A stretch of DNA of 64,000 nucleotides from Rhineura floridana. Taxonomy: Eukaryota > Chordata > Lepidosauria > Squamata > Rhineuridae. Under the pieces are notes generated by a model, which saw only the letters and a list, made by a program, of their open reading frames with translations, did not search any database and was not told where the DNA came from. Positions 1 to 11,179 of the stretch are shown here, in pieces. The position numbers were made by a program, and so were the translations under genes. The DNA lies in contig NC_084486.1 of the NCBI RefSeq assembly GCF_030035675.1, forward strand, positions 60,927,230-60,991,229, written 5' to 3'. Every line of letters begins with the position of its first letter. The stretch's first letter is position 1.

Positions 1-2008
1 ATTAAAATGTACTAAGAAAATAGGTACTGATTGATGACTATGTTACCAGATTTATAATAACTGTCTCACAATTTTTTAAAAGAACTGTGACAAACAAGTT
101 ATCTAATGGGAATTGGCTCTGCCTTGCCTACATGATCTCTAAATGATAACTGTTCTGGGAAATTCAAAATCTAGACTCCTTTTCTTCCTAAGTCCTTTTG
201 GCTTGGATCCGATCCCTTCCCTGATGCATGAGTGGAAGGCACTTCTGTGTCTCCCCAAATCACTGCAGAGGATCCCCCAATCCTCAGGACAGAGTTTTCC
301 AGGCATGCAAAGTGCTGCTACCAGATGAGGAGTGAAAAAGCCCCTTTATGAAGTAGAAGCAAACTCATGCTACTTTGGATTTAAGCCTTTATCTCATGTC
401 CAGAAATCCATACCTCAAGAGGCCAAGACTGACTGTTATGTGAAATAAGCTATGACATGGAGTTGAAGCACAAACCAAATTCCATCACAATGCAACTATC
501 TGGATGGTATCCAATGCACTTGTCCCAATAGTGCAAAGATTTACTTTGTGCAGCATATGTTTTCCCCCTCTCCTCCCCCCATGCCCTCCCCCAATCTGCT
601 CAAAGAAAAGGGTTGGGGAAACCCCTGGAAAACATTTAGGGGTGCATGTGGGGACATTCCACGGTGTAGGAGTAAATCATTGTGCTGATGGAACAAGAGT
701 GCTACAATGGATACTTTTATATTTTGATTTTTTTTTTTTAGTTATATTGTACATATTTTTTAGAAACGCTCATGTCCCCCGAGATCTTCACTCACACCCC
801 TGGTTGAGAAACACTGTTCTAGATGGCTCACCATCAGCTAAAACACAATGGGATTAAATTGGTGAATTGCTTCTACTTCGTAAAGGGGCTTTTTCACTCC
901 CCATCTGGTAGCAGCCCTCTGAGTTTGGATTATAAGAATCTCCATCTTCTACAGCTTTCTTTCAGCATAAGCCAACAGAGCAAAGATGTTCCATGCCATG
1001 CCTTTCAAGGGACTCCTCATTGTGAGGGATATCCTGAATCAGAAGTGATGGTGCCTTTTTAGCACCTACCCTTCTTAGCCCTCACCTTTTGTTCTCAGTT
1101 GCAATGAATTTTAGATGTGATGGCTATAATCCTGAGATATTCATAAGGACTTTCCAGCCACACTGGCAAGTATGAGAATCACAGGATCCTTGTCATTTTA
1201 TGCACAGTTCCAACTGTGAGCATATACTCCCTTGTCCTTTATACCCTGATCTTTGACCTTCTATTTACTTATCCTTCTCTATATGAGTAGCGCTGTGACT
1301 AATGACCCAGCTGGGTTAAACCCGAAAGGAAGCCCAGAGGCTGATGCGCTTCAATTAATGAAATCCACTAAAAATTACTCCAGCTACCAGTCCCTACTTT
1401 CATCTGTTACACACAACCAGTGCACAACATGCATAATACAAGTACTCTCACGCTGGGATATTTTCATGAACAACCTCTTCTGGCAGCTTACATTTGGCTT
1501 GTTTTCCAATTTTGTCTCTTATTATTGACACTGGGTATAATTGAGAAATCTGTCATACTATCATGTCACTTTTCCATCTTCCATCCTGTGTCAGTCAACT
1601 TTGCCCCAGAAAACTCCAGGCATGCCTAGAACTATATGGCTGACTGGAGGTCATCTGGTATCCAGCTCCCAAGTATATACATGGGGTCTGTTGAAGCTTG
1701 GTTTTATCATGTGGGTGATGAGACTTCTTGTCCTGTTTTCTAATTTGAGCAGCCAAGGACTGAATAACATGAAGATGGTACAAAATAGCAAGTGAACATT
1801 TTAAGAGAAGGTTTTTCTCTTTAGATAACAGCGAGGAATAGCAAATGCTAAAGATCTAAAATGTATCCCAAATAAGATATTGTATAAAAAGGCTTAATTG
1901 GGAGCAATGATACATATTAAATTTACTGATTTACTTCTGCTTTCCATTTAATACAAATCAAATTTATATTGTGAATACTTAACATTTAACAATAAATTGT
2001 GAACTTAC
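1..2008 (-). other. FANK1: FANK1 intron 3 (part), no exon recognised
   Basis: This is the left flank of FANK1 exon 3, read on the minus strand. I looked for the next coding exon (linker and first ankyrin repeat) and did not recognise one, so it probably lies beyond the window edge. The stretch is AT-rich with no convincing long ORF. The clearest structure is a pair of 49-bp inverted arms at 314-362 and 867-915, listed separately. Near 806-822 there is a hAT-like end (GGTTGAGAAACACTG). Confidence 0.6.
314..915. repeat. Inverted repeat, 49-bp arms 505 bp apart
   Basis: The arm at 314-362 (starting GCTGCTACCAGATG, ending GAAGTAGAAGCAA) is matched by the reverse complement of 867-915 with only two mismatches that I can count. 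The interior is not palindromic and shows no transposase. A decayed nonautonomous DNA transposon with TIRs, or two copies of one repeat in opposite orientation, would both fit. I could not identify a target site duplication. Confidence 0.6.
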
Positions 2009-2133
2009 TTGTTGTGGTTACACAAACAGGTGCACTGTAAACAGACTCCCCTGCAGGGTCTGTGACTTTAAGTCGAAATCTGTAGGTTGTTCTAGGTTCA
2101 AGACCTTCCACAACATGCTGTCGGGCATATCCC
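2009..2133 (-). CDS. FANK1: FANK1 coding exon 3 (end of fibronectin III domain)
   Basis: Read on the minus strand, this exon follows an AG acceptor and ends at a GTAAGT donor. It gives [15 protein letters not shown], then [14 protein letters not shown] and [11 protein letters not shown]. This closely follows human FANK1 as I recall it ([15 protein letters not shown] and so on) and forms the second half of the N-terminal FN3 domain. Its first base completes the Thr codon left open by exon 2, and one base is left over at the 3' end, so phases are consistent (1 + 41 codons + 1). In the exon set assembled here it covers about residues 82-122. FANK1 is known as a testis- and cilia-associated nuclear protein with an FN3 domain and ankyrin repeats. 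The ankyrin exons are outside the window. No defect is visible in this exon. Confidence 0.93.
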
Positions 2134-2934
2134 CTAAAATAAAATAATGTTATTTCCCCAAAATAATTGTTTTCAATTATTTTCCAGTGTTTTCCTCATT
2201 TGAGGCAAATTCTAAAAATAAATTACAAAATGCTAATGGTTGTAATAACTGCCTATATATACTACCAAATACCTATTATTGTGAATGCATGAAGGTCACT
2301 GGAAAAAAAATTGCTTAGTGGGAAAATATGTGCCAAAATTGTTCTTAATACACACTGTTGTTGTTCTATTGTGTCACTGTGAAGCCACCTGCAAAATTCA
2401 TTTGCTCCCAACTGCACATACAAATCCAATGTTTCCATGGGACCACTGCAAAACAGATGTAGAACAAAGTGCATGCTTACATAAATACCTAAGCTGTGCA
2501 GTAGTGTAGAGGCAAATTCAAAAGTGCAGGGTCCTTTCACAGTAGTCATGCCATGCACCCTTTACAGCCTTGCCCCATTTTCCACTTTCCCTCATCTCCC
2601 TTGCTCTCCCTGTCATCTTGCAAGCCAATCAGCATGGAAGGAGACACTGTGTATTAGCTATTGAGAAGAGTCTTCTGAGTGGCTGGCTCATCTCCTTTCA
2701 TTCTGATTTGCTCCAATCAGCATGTAAGGACAAGGACTCTTCTCAGTGGCTAGTACACTCCCTATTCATACTGATTGGCTCTGGCTCATATATAGGGACC
2801 TGGCTGGGACCCTGTTCTCAAAAAAGTAATGGGTCTATGACCCCATGCATCCCTGGATGACTACACCCCTGAAGCTGTGTATATCTTAAAAAGAAAAAGA
2901 AAACATAAATGGTGTTATTTAATATCAGTCATAG

Positions 2935-3096
2935 AGTTGTTGTTGTTATGTGCCTTCAAGTTGATTACGACTTATGGCGACCCTATGAATCAGTGACCTC
3001 CAAAAGCATCTGTCATGAACCACCCTGTTCAGATCTTGTAAGTTCAGGTCTGTGGCTTCCTTTATGGAATCAATCCATCTCTTGTTTGGAGTCATA
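2935..3096 (-). mobile_element. RTE/BovB LINE 3' end, antisense
   Basis: In minus orientation the sequence encodes the tail of the BovB reverse transcriptase ORF (NKRWIDS-like) and ends with the family's 3' signature, shown on the plus strand as GTTGTTGTTATGTGCCTTCA followed by a TCGATTxCGACTTATGG-type motif. Only about 160 bp remain, so it is strongly 5'-truncated, as usual for target-primed integration. Confidence 0.8.
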
Positions 3097-4085
3097 GAGT
3101 AGATTCACTGAAATCAATGGACTATTTTAATGGGTCTACTCTGAGTATGACTTGTGTTGGATATCACCCAAGGAATACAAGAAACAAGAATCAGAACATC
3201 TTACACAAGTGTCATGAAAATATACACTTCAAGGGCAAAAAGTCAGGTTCAAACATTTTAAATTAATGTCTTCATCTAATATTTGGATTGCAAAAGAAAA
3301 TGTCTATCAGAGTTACAGAGTATGCCATGTGTTACTGCTTCATCTAAAAAGCAAAAATCCTTCTAAATCATCTGACATTCTAAGGAAATTGTTTCCCAGA
3401 ACACTCAGAAAACTTCATTTTTAAAGTACTATAAATAATATAAGATACCTAGCTTGATGAAATAGGTACCATTGAAACAGTCTAATTCTGCCACCTAGTG
3501 ACAAATTCTACACAGAATCTTTCTGACAATATGGGAACATATGATGACTCAGAGAAAACATCCGAGCACCCAGGGGACCGCTAGACAGCTTATACAGCAG
3601 ATTTATTCATTTTATTTTATTTTTAAAACACATAAGCCATCTCTCTAAATGTTCAAGGCAACTGATAATCACTAATAAAATAGAACAATACAATAAAAAT
3701 GTGTATCTACACATTCCAGAGGTAGACCAATTTTACTGTAAAACATGCTATGCTTTTCCATATTTAAGAAAACTGCACAAATTATCACATAAAGCAAGAA
3801 GAAAGAAAAGTAATATATGAAGGGAGTTAAGGTGTAGCCACAAGAAGAAGCAGGAGAAGGATCTTCTGGGAGGAGAAGGAGCACATGCTCCACACCCTGG
3901 ACAACAAGCGTGATCCATCAATGATTTGTTTCCACAATTGCAGAACCTTCCCCTTTCAAGTCATTAGTGTGGTATTCTCTCCACTGAGCTGTACAGTAAA
4001 GGGGAAGAGTTTGCAATCCAGGGAAACATGCATGTATTCCAATTATTATATCTATCTATAACCACAATTAAAGACTGATTTGCCA

Positions 4086-4143
4086 CCCTGGGCTTCTGCT
4101 GGGAGGAAGGGCGGGATATAAATCAAATAATAAATAAATAAAT
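4086..4143 (+). mobile_element. L2-type LINE 3' tail fragment
   Basis: The motif GCTGGGAGGAAGGGCGGGAT is followed by TATAAATCAAATAA and a short AAAT repeat. The same tail ends the longer L2 copy at 62250-63006, which places this fragment in that family or in a SINE using its tail. Confidence 0.7.
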
Positions 4144-4164
4144 TTCAGAAGCCATCATCTAGAT

Positions 4165-4298
4165 CAGTGTTCTTCATCCTTGGGTTCCCAGATGTTGTCA
4201 GACTACAACTCCCATCAACCCCAGCCAGTTTAGCCAACGGCCCAGGATGATGGAGTTAATAGTCCAACAACATCTGGGGACTCAAGATTGAAGAACTG
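4165..4298. mobile_element. hAT-type MITE, about 134 bp
   Basis: The ends CAGTGTTCTTCATCCTTGGG and its imperfect complement (AGATTGAAGAACTG) are inverted. The middle contains the common squamate phrase ACTACAACTCCCATCA and its complement. CAGTG ends and 8-bp duplications are typical of hAT elements, but no clear duplication survives here. Confidence 0.65.
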
Positions 4299-4383
4299 GA
4301 CTATTTATGTTAACTAAATTAGCTTTGTATTCTCAGCTTTCTTTTTTATTTGGTGGGGGGGAAAGCAGTAGAAATGCACTTAC

Positions 4384-4555
4384 GTGTAAATTAGACCATA
4401 TCTATGCAACTTAGCATCCTCTTCTTCAACTGAAAATTTTAACCACTGCTCCTGAGGACCTTTTCGTTGTTCTTCCAAGTCCCAGCTTAGCTGAATATTG
4501 TGGTGGCTCACATGGCCTACAACTGGAGGGTGAGGTTTTGAGATGAAACGTCTTC
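4384..4555 (-). CDS. FANK1: FANK1 coding exon 2 (start of fibronectin III domain)
   Basis: On the minus strand, after the acceptor GGTAG, the exon reads [19 protein letters not shown], then [18 protein letters not shown] and [20 protein letters not shown], ending at a GTAAGT donor. The [19 protein letters not shown] and EEED segments match human FANK1 as recalled and form the first strands of its FN3 domain. It begins with two bases that complete a Gly codon with the predicted exon 1 and ends two bases into Thr81 (2 + 56 codons + 2), in phase with exon 3. The acceptor has a weak pyrimidine tract (TGATTTGTTGGTAG) but keeps the frame. No damage is visible. Confidence 0.93.
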
Positions 4556-5453
4556 CTACCAACAAATCATGTCAAAGTGTTATTTTAAGCATGACAATAT
4601 ACACTAAACATCTCTCAATAATTGGAGGGATAGTTGTCCAGTTTTATGCCCCAAAATTATTTTGATTCAAACAGGACTATGATTGCATAAACATTGTTGG
4701 ACAATCTTTGAATTGTTTTCATTTTTGTTCCCCACCCCCACCCACAGTTTGGAGCAACACAATAAACAAAATCATCACATTGTAGGTATGGACTTCAGTC
4801 GCTACCACAAATGTTTACACTGCCTAAGTATTTGTTTATTTGAAATATTTATATCCTTCCTTTTGATCACAAAAGATCCACAAGATAGTTTACATGTGAA
4901 CTAACAATAGATAACCTCCAAGGAATAAAACTGTAACGTGTGACAAAAGGTCAGCATAGACAATTTAAAACAGCAGCAACAGAGCACAGCTAAAGAATGC
5001 TTAATAACTTTCTCATATGGGGCTTTTGACCAGGAGAGTTTTAACTTGGAATCTGTATGCCAACAAAGAAGCAGTAGCCTGCACCTCCCAGAGAAAATTC
5101 TTATAGTCTCAGCACCACCACTGCTATTCAGTAACCATCTTCTGTGCACAGACAACAAACACAGCTTTTAGAACCTCTGAAGATTGACATATGGGAGGGA
5201 CGCAACGTGACAGGCTGGGGCATAGACAGTTTTCTCCTTGAGTTACAATCCAGCTCTCAGCTCATTCATCTAACCCCCAACATGTCAAAAATTCTTTTTA
5301 AAAATGTCACTAATCTGCTACCATCTAGCTCTTTTCAGGCACTTAGAACACCTTTTTAAAACCCTCTTGTAAAAAATAACTCCAATATTTTATGGGGAGG
5401 AAACCTGATAGCATGGAGTCAGCAGTGACATGGGCAGGGCAGGGCTGAAAACC

Positions 5454-5455
5454 GA

Positions 5456-5554
<99 letters not shown>
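5454..5554. repeat. (GAAA)25 microsatellite
   Basis: An uninterrupted run of about 25 GAAA units, 101 bp long, with one purine strand and one pyrimidine strand. The purity suggests a young, length-variable locus. It sits in FANK1 intron 1. Confidence 0.97.
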
Positions 5555-5697
5555 CTATATGTAAGAAAATCAGAGTTTACACAAAAGTAGAAAAAAGAAA
5601 ACTAGCTGGTTGAGTTACATTGATCATACCTTAGAATTCCAGCCAATTACCCTCATTTTCAGTCTTTCACATATTCTGGACCCCAGAGCATTTAGAG

Positions 5698-6063
5698 CAG
5701 GGGTGGGGAATCTACATTCCCTTGTGGGCAATGGCCGCATATCAGTGGTGAGCAGGGCCAGAGGCAAAAGTGGGTGGAGCAACAAATATGATTGCTACAG
5801 CCAGGCAAGTCAGAGGTTTCTCTGCATACACACCTCATACATATCTCTCCATCCTCTATCTGGGAAAACAAGAACATTAGCACAGTTCAAGAATACATCC
5901 CATCCAGGCAAAGGTGTTTGAGGGTGTGGAGCAGAGCCAGTGAGGGCTGTGGTCTGAGAATAGAGGCCTGAGGAGGGGCATAAGCTGGGGAGAGTCCTGA
6001 AGGCCAGAGAGAAAGGGTGGGAGGGCCATATTTGGCCCCTGGGTCAGAGGTTCCCCACCCCTG
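5698..6063. mobile_element. hAT-type nonautonomous transposon, 366 bp
   Basis: The left end CAGGGGTGGGGAATCTAC and right end GTTCCCCACCCCTG form terminal inverted repeats. The flanks ATTTAGAG (5690-5697) and ATTTAGGC (6064-6071) look like a slightly decayed 8-bp target duplication, the hAT hallmark. No transposase is encoded. A related copy lies at 14546-14935. Confidence 0.75.
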
Positions 6064-9000
6064 ATTTAGGCTTCAAAACACACTGCCTACATAATGAATG
6101 TAATTTAGGAATTGATTTTTCTTTCTTTTAAACTGTCTCAGAAAATATTATTTATATCTGCAGTATCACATCCTATAAAACAAGTGCATTAGGTAAGTGA
6201 CGAATCAAGCATGCCTTACATTTTATAAATGCAAGTAATCTAATCAACTAGAGAGGTTGAGTCCTTCCACCCTCCAGACTCAAACTCTGCATGGACCATT
6301 TAAAAACACCATAAACAGTAAAGAGAAGTTATTCAACCCTAAGACTTAGGGACAGTCTGTCACAAGGCTCCTATTCTACTATAGCCATTCTAACCAAAAG
6401 CAAGGGACAATCTTTATAAAGACATTCAGGTATCTTACTCTTGTAATGAGACTGATATTTGTCTATCTGGTCCATCTAAGCACAAGAAAAAAATGTGGCT
6501 ATTACTCTCATATGATACAGAGCTGAGAAAACAACTGGCATTTTCTTAAACTCTGATGCTACCTCAAGGCAATACATCATCTTCTCAATTTACACTTAAC
6601 ACAGGGATAAATACAATAAAAACAGTTGATGATAACAGAAGAATCTTTTTGACATACAACATGTTGGGTACTAGGTATTCCATTTAACCTTTATATGCAG
6701 TGATGGGAGAAAACCCCTTGAAATTCATGCACTCCTGAGCTTTCATGGAGAATCCTACACACAGAAACACACACCTCAGGTCTTTTTTTTTTATTTCTGA
6801 GAAATCTAGAAACCTGCCAATCTCCCTTTCTCCCCTCCCCCCGAAAAAGCTTCCTCTTCAGAAGGGGGAGAAGGTACCCAGTGACATATTGCATAAAGAG
6901 TTTGCAAGAAACTGGAGGGATCTTGCCAGCATGGAAATAACGCTCCTGAACATACTTGGGAACATCATTGCCTTTTGGAGAGCATTGGAATGTAGAATTC
7001 TGGAGGAGGCTGAAGAAATTACAATCCCATTGGATTTGAAATTGCTTCTCCCTCCAAATTCAATGCAGGAAGCAAAAGAAATTCTGGTTTGGGGCAGAAA
7101 AATACTCTCCAGAGTGTCAGAATGACCTAGCCTGTCTCTAGTGAGACCTCCCACCATCAGTTAACCCCTCCCCTTCTCAGGATGAAAAAACTGGCAGTGA
7201 GTGTTAGTAGCAGGGATTAACCCCATTACAAGCTGGATCTGAGCCTGGAGGAGTCTGAGCCTGGGTCATGAGATTTGGTTTTCGAAACTGCAGACGTTCA
7301 TGTTCTGAATTCACCCCATCACTGATCCTATGCTGTATGCACTTTCCTTTTCTCAAAAAGCTATTAGCACACTATAACATACTCTACATTTTATTCTGTT
7401 ACATCTAGGATGAAGTATGTATTGGAAGAATACAAGTAATTCATTCTAAGATATCTAAGATTACCTCCAAGATTATATTACATTTAACTTAATCAAAAGT
7501 TCCAGGAGTATTATGAGTTCCATTTGCAACAACCCATCCACTGGTCATTCTGCTTGGCACATTTTCCAGATAGAGGTCTTGTGTCTTTAATAGGGATGTA
7601 ACAGACAAACATTCAATTCACACAACTTTTCCTGATGTGAATGTTGCAGGGATGACAAAAGCATCTCCAAATGAATTTGTGCCTGTTATATTGGTCCTAG
7701 AGGCACAGAGACTTTGTTGGAGAAAACACCAAAACTATCATCTTTACTTCTTGTTTTTGATCAATTTGGAAATAATTGCATTATTATATTTTAGTATATT
7801 TATTGTCTGAAAAGATCATGCCAAAATGCAAAATATTTTCATACAATCTATCACTATGATGCCCAAAGGAACAATTGGACTATTAAAAAAAACCCACAAA
7901 CAAAATACTTGAAACCAGAGTAACAGCGGCTTGATCTTCAGTTCAGCCAGAGACAGCCTGTGTAATATTCATTTCATTCCTGTGACCAACCTGGAGCTTT
8001 ATGACATCATAGTTGCAATAAAATAGGAAACATCATGAGTTATGAGAGCATGCCAAGGCCTATTGATTGTCCTGCATTTGGAAAGTTAAGAGTTTGCATC
8101 TTCAATGTCAAGAAACTAAAACTATACAATATGTGAGACACAATAATGAGATCTACCTCATCAGGAAACCTTAATTTTTTGTAGTCAAGGCTGATACATA
8201 ATTTCTATATAGTATGGATTTTATATAGCTCAGTGGTATACACATATATTCTTAGAAAGAAAAATTGACAGTGACAGTGTTGCTCTCTTTGCTATCCTTT
8301 TTCTAGTGAACTGGGAAAGATCAAGTTCACCCTTCTAGCTTTTTCCTAAATCAACCAAAGTTCCAAGCCAATCAGCCTTGTAATCTCTTGCTACAAAGTC
8401 AATTAATGGAGTTTACTTTAACTTTTCTGGAGACATTTGAAACTCGTGAATAATAAACAATGAAATAGAATTCACTTCTTTTTTTAATAATCTGCTTTAA
8501 TTATTGAAACCAATTACATAAGCAAAATTACTCAGTCCAAAATAATCTCTTTCCTCTATATAACACTTTCCTTTGGGGGGAAAAACCAGATGTAACAAAA
8601 ACAAATAGCATGTCAAAAGTAACAAAATAAATATAATATCAAAATACTCAAGTATACAGCATCTCTACAAATGGCTTAGATTAGAGATAGGAAATCTCAG
8701 GCTTAAGGACCGAATGCGCTCCTCCAAGCATCTGTATCCAGCCCTTGTGACTCTTCACCAGGCCACATCCCTCATCCACACTGCTCCACTCCCTCCTGAC
8801 TAGAATGTGTTCCTTGACTTCCCACCAACTACGCAAAATCTCTTAAAGTTTTCTCCAGTGTCTGACCTATAGGCTTCACAGCCTCTTCCCATTCAGTCCA
8901 CACCGTGCAAAATCATGCTACTCATTCCTCACAATTCCTGTGTTCCTATCTTCCAGAATTTTCTTACCCTGTTGCCTCCTATTACAAACCATGTACACAC

Positions 9001-9691
9001 TGCTCTGTTTTAAGGCTCACATTCCTAGTGCCCTTCTTTGACTCAATAACATCATCCTATTCTCACCCATACAGGTCACACCAGGCTTCCCTCTTTCCTT
9101 ATTTTATGTATTCCAAATTTCCATTATTATTTTTTAAGCACAGGACCCTATTTCAGAATAGAGATCCACAGAAGATGTAACAGATGTCTCTTATTTCACA
9201 CATGCAGCCAGCATATCCCCATTTTTTAAAAAAATAATAAAAATTGGCAACTACTAAAGTCAGATCCAAGCACCCACTGATTTTCATAGGCTCATCGGTC
9301 AAGAGATGGGCTGCAACCTTTTTTTTCTGACAGGATTTCTGTGCTTTTAACTGCCACACAACAAGCTGAAATCCAGTACGTTTAGCTTCCCTTGCACTGA
9401 ATCTCCATGCTGAGAAAAGCTGCGTTCTTGACCTTGCTTAGCATGCAGATACTGCTAGCACAGGAAACCTTACAAAAAACGCAACCCGACTCCCCGCACG
9501 ACCATTAACTTCTTCTGTTCCCCTTGGATTTACATGAGAACGCATTACCCTCTCTCTACGCCCATTCACACATTCTCTCTCCCCTTTCCCCTTCATTTAG
9601 CAATTGCTGCTGCTGCTGCTGCTTTTTAAAGAGGGGGTCTAGGCTCCAGATGGCCCAGGAATCACACACCTTCCAGCTTTGATGCTCTCAC

Positions 9692-9761
9692 CTGAAACAG
9701 GGAGACGAGGTTCCTGTCGTGTTGCATATGATTGTTTAGCAGTGGGGGAGAATGCCCGCAT
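9692..9761 (-). CDS. FANK1: FANK1 coding exon 1 (predicted)
   Basis: On the minus strand an ATG at 9761-9759 opens MRAFSPTAKQSYATRQEPRL followed by PVS, and the exon stops one base into the next codon at a CAG/GTGAGA donor. That leftover G joins the first two bases of exon 2 as GGA (Gly), so the frame runs directly into [11 protein letters not shown] second ATG at about 9727 is out of frame with exon 2. The N-terminus is poorly conserved: human, as recalled, has a short MEPQR-type start. The assignment therefore rests on the good donor, the matching phase, the position in the GC-rich region and the distance from exon 2. A different first exon is possible. Confidence 0.55.
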
Positions 9762-10045
9762 TATTATTATTGTTAGTGTTGTTATTATTTCAGACGTTCC
9801 TCGGCTGAGTCCGGGCTTAAATAAATGCCTGCGTCTTCTCCCTGTTCACCGCCACTTCGCGATGTTTCCTTCTCTAAGGTAGCCTCCCGCCCCCTCCGTC
9901 TCGGAGAAGATGCTCTCACCCGTTTGCTTCCTTCTCAGCCATCCTGCTCCCTCTGTTCTACCACCATTCCCCTCACCTCTGCCCGGCTCCATGAGCTGAT
10001 GTCGGTTAAGATTCCTCCCGCCTGCAAGGCCGCACCCAGCGTCCC

Positions 10046-10059
10046 GTTACCATAACAAC
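10046..10059 (+). promoter_or_regulatory. X-box-like RFX site
   Basis: GTTACCATAACAAC fits the RFX X-box pattern GTNRCC-(0-3)-RGYAAC with one mismatch in the second half. It lies about 285 bp upstream of the predicted FANK1 ATG, inside the presumed bidirectional promoter. RFX factors drive ciliary and spermatogenic genes, which suits FANK1. Function here is inferred. Confidence 0.55.
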
Positions 10060-10802
10060 GCAACGACCCAGTCAGGCGAGCAAACCATGCCTTGGAGCCC
10101 AGTAATGGGAGGGAGACGGGGGGGGGGAGAAAAGGTGGCAAGGACGCCCATAAACCGACCCAGCACAACCGTACCCTTACCCCAGAATCTTGGGAATGAA
10201 TTGAAGAACTGAAAGGTAGTAGGAAGAGGCGTTGCTAGTACTGCATATTGGATAGTATCCTATGTGTTCCGTGCTTGGTTTGCAATAGAGATGCCTGCAT
10301 AGGAATGAATCCTGCGACTTTCCCACTTGGTCCCTTTAGAAACCCGTTTGCTCCTCATTTTCAGAGGGGGAAGGTACTAAAGGAAGGCCTAATGTGAAAA
10401 TCTTTGAGGGGAACAACCTTGTAGTGGTGAGTGGGCTTGCGTGTTTCAATGAACCTTGTGAGCGATGCCATTGGGAGTCATGTACTCCCAGCAGGGTCAC
10501 CCATGGTGGTAAGGTCAAGGGAGAGGAACCAGACAAAGAACGATCCAAGAAAGTCCTCAACGGCAGAACAGGCGGAGGATAACAATGTGTATGTTACAAC
10601 GGCTGTGAAGGCGGATGAAGGCTGCAGCAGATAAAAGACTTCCAATCGTCGTGGTATCCATGCCATTGGATCAAAGTCTTTTTCTGTCTAGATTGTGTGT
10701 TGATCGTTGTGCGCCAATCTCCCCACATAAAACAAATTCATGCACAGGCGTCTTCCAAGCAAAGACCTTATCTTGGAAGACAATCTTACTCGCCCACGAG
10801 TG

Positions 10803-11042
10803 ATCGCCAATGATTATTTATTACATTTGTATCCCACCTTTCCTCCAAGGAGCTCAAGGTGGTGTACGAATATGGTTCTTCCCCACCCAATTTTATCCTC
10901 ACTGTAACCCTGTGAGGTAGGTTAGGCTGAGAGACAGTGACTGGCCCAAGGTCACCTATTGAGCTTCATGGCCCAGCAGGGATATGAACACTGGTCTTCC
11001 AGGTTCTACTCCAGCACTCTAACTACTACACAACATTGCCTC
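10803..11042 (-). mobile_element. tRNA-derived SINE, MIR/CORE-like, antisense
   Basis: Read on the minus strand it runs from a tRNA-like head through GACCTTGGGCCAGTCACTGT (the complement of ACAGTGACTGGCCCAAGGTC) to a tail that is ATTTATTACATTTGTATCCC on the plus strand. The block is shared with MIR-like SINEs and the tail resembles an L2-type 3' end. It is moderately diverged. Confidence 0.65.
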
Positions 11043-11179
11043 TCTAACTGGAATTAGATAAGTTGTTGCTACCCATCCCTGTATAAATTCTACTATTTCA
11101 CACAAGTACAACAAAAGCACAGAACTGGGAATCAGAGCAACATCCTAAGGATCTTGGCTTTGGGACTTCTTTGTTTTTA

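Larger units (their letters stand above)
2134..4383 (-). other. FANK1: FANK1 intron 2
   Basis: This intron has a consensus GT donor at 4383-4382 and an AG acceptor at 2135-2134 on the minus strand. It holds a BovB 3' end (2935-3096), an L2-type tail (4086-4143) and a hAT-type MITE (4165-4298). I see no conserved coding segment in the rest. Confidence 0.8.
4556..9691 (-). other. FANK1: FANK1 intron 1 (about 5.1 kb)
   Basis: This is the first intron of FANK1 if exon 1 is correctly placed. It contains the (GAAA)n array at 5454-5554 and a hAT-type MITE at 5698-6063. Around 8692-8870 lies a decayed repeat resembling the hAT-derived copies elsewhere. At 6745-7157 reading frames are open on both strands (126 and 99 codons) but resemble nothing I know. 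No further exon is recognised. Confidence 0.65.
9480..10200. promoter_or_regulatory. Putative shared FANK1/DHX32 promoter region
   Basis: This stretch separates the divergently transcribed genes. It is visibly richer in G+C and CpG (for example CTTCGCGATG, CCGTCTCGG and GCACCCAGCGTCCCG) than the AT-rich surroundings. It covers predicted FANK1 exon 1 and an X-box-like site. In human the two genes are also head to head over a short interval. The transcription starts, and any 5'-noncoding exon of DHX32, cannot be placed by eye. No TATA box stands out, which suits a CpG-type promoter. Confidence 0.6.

Noticed and set aside
6745-7157. Overlapping 126- and 99-codon frames in FANK1 intron 1
   Set aside because: They look somewhat protein-like (LLPPNSMQEAKEILVWGRK) but have no recognisable family or splice context, so they are not listed as a gene.
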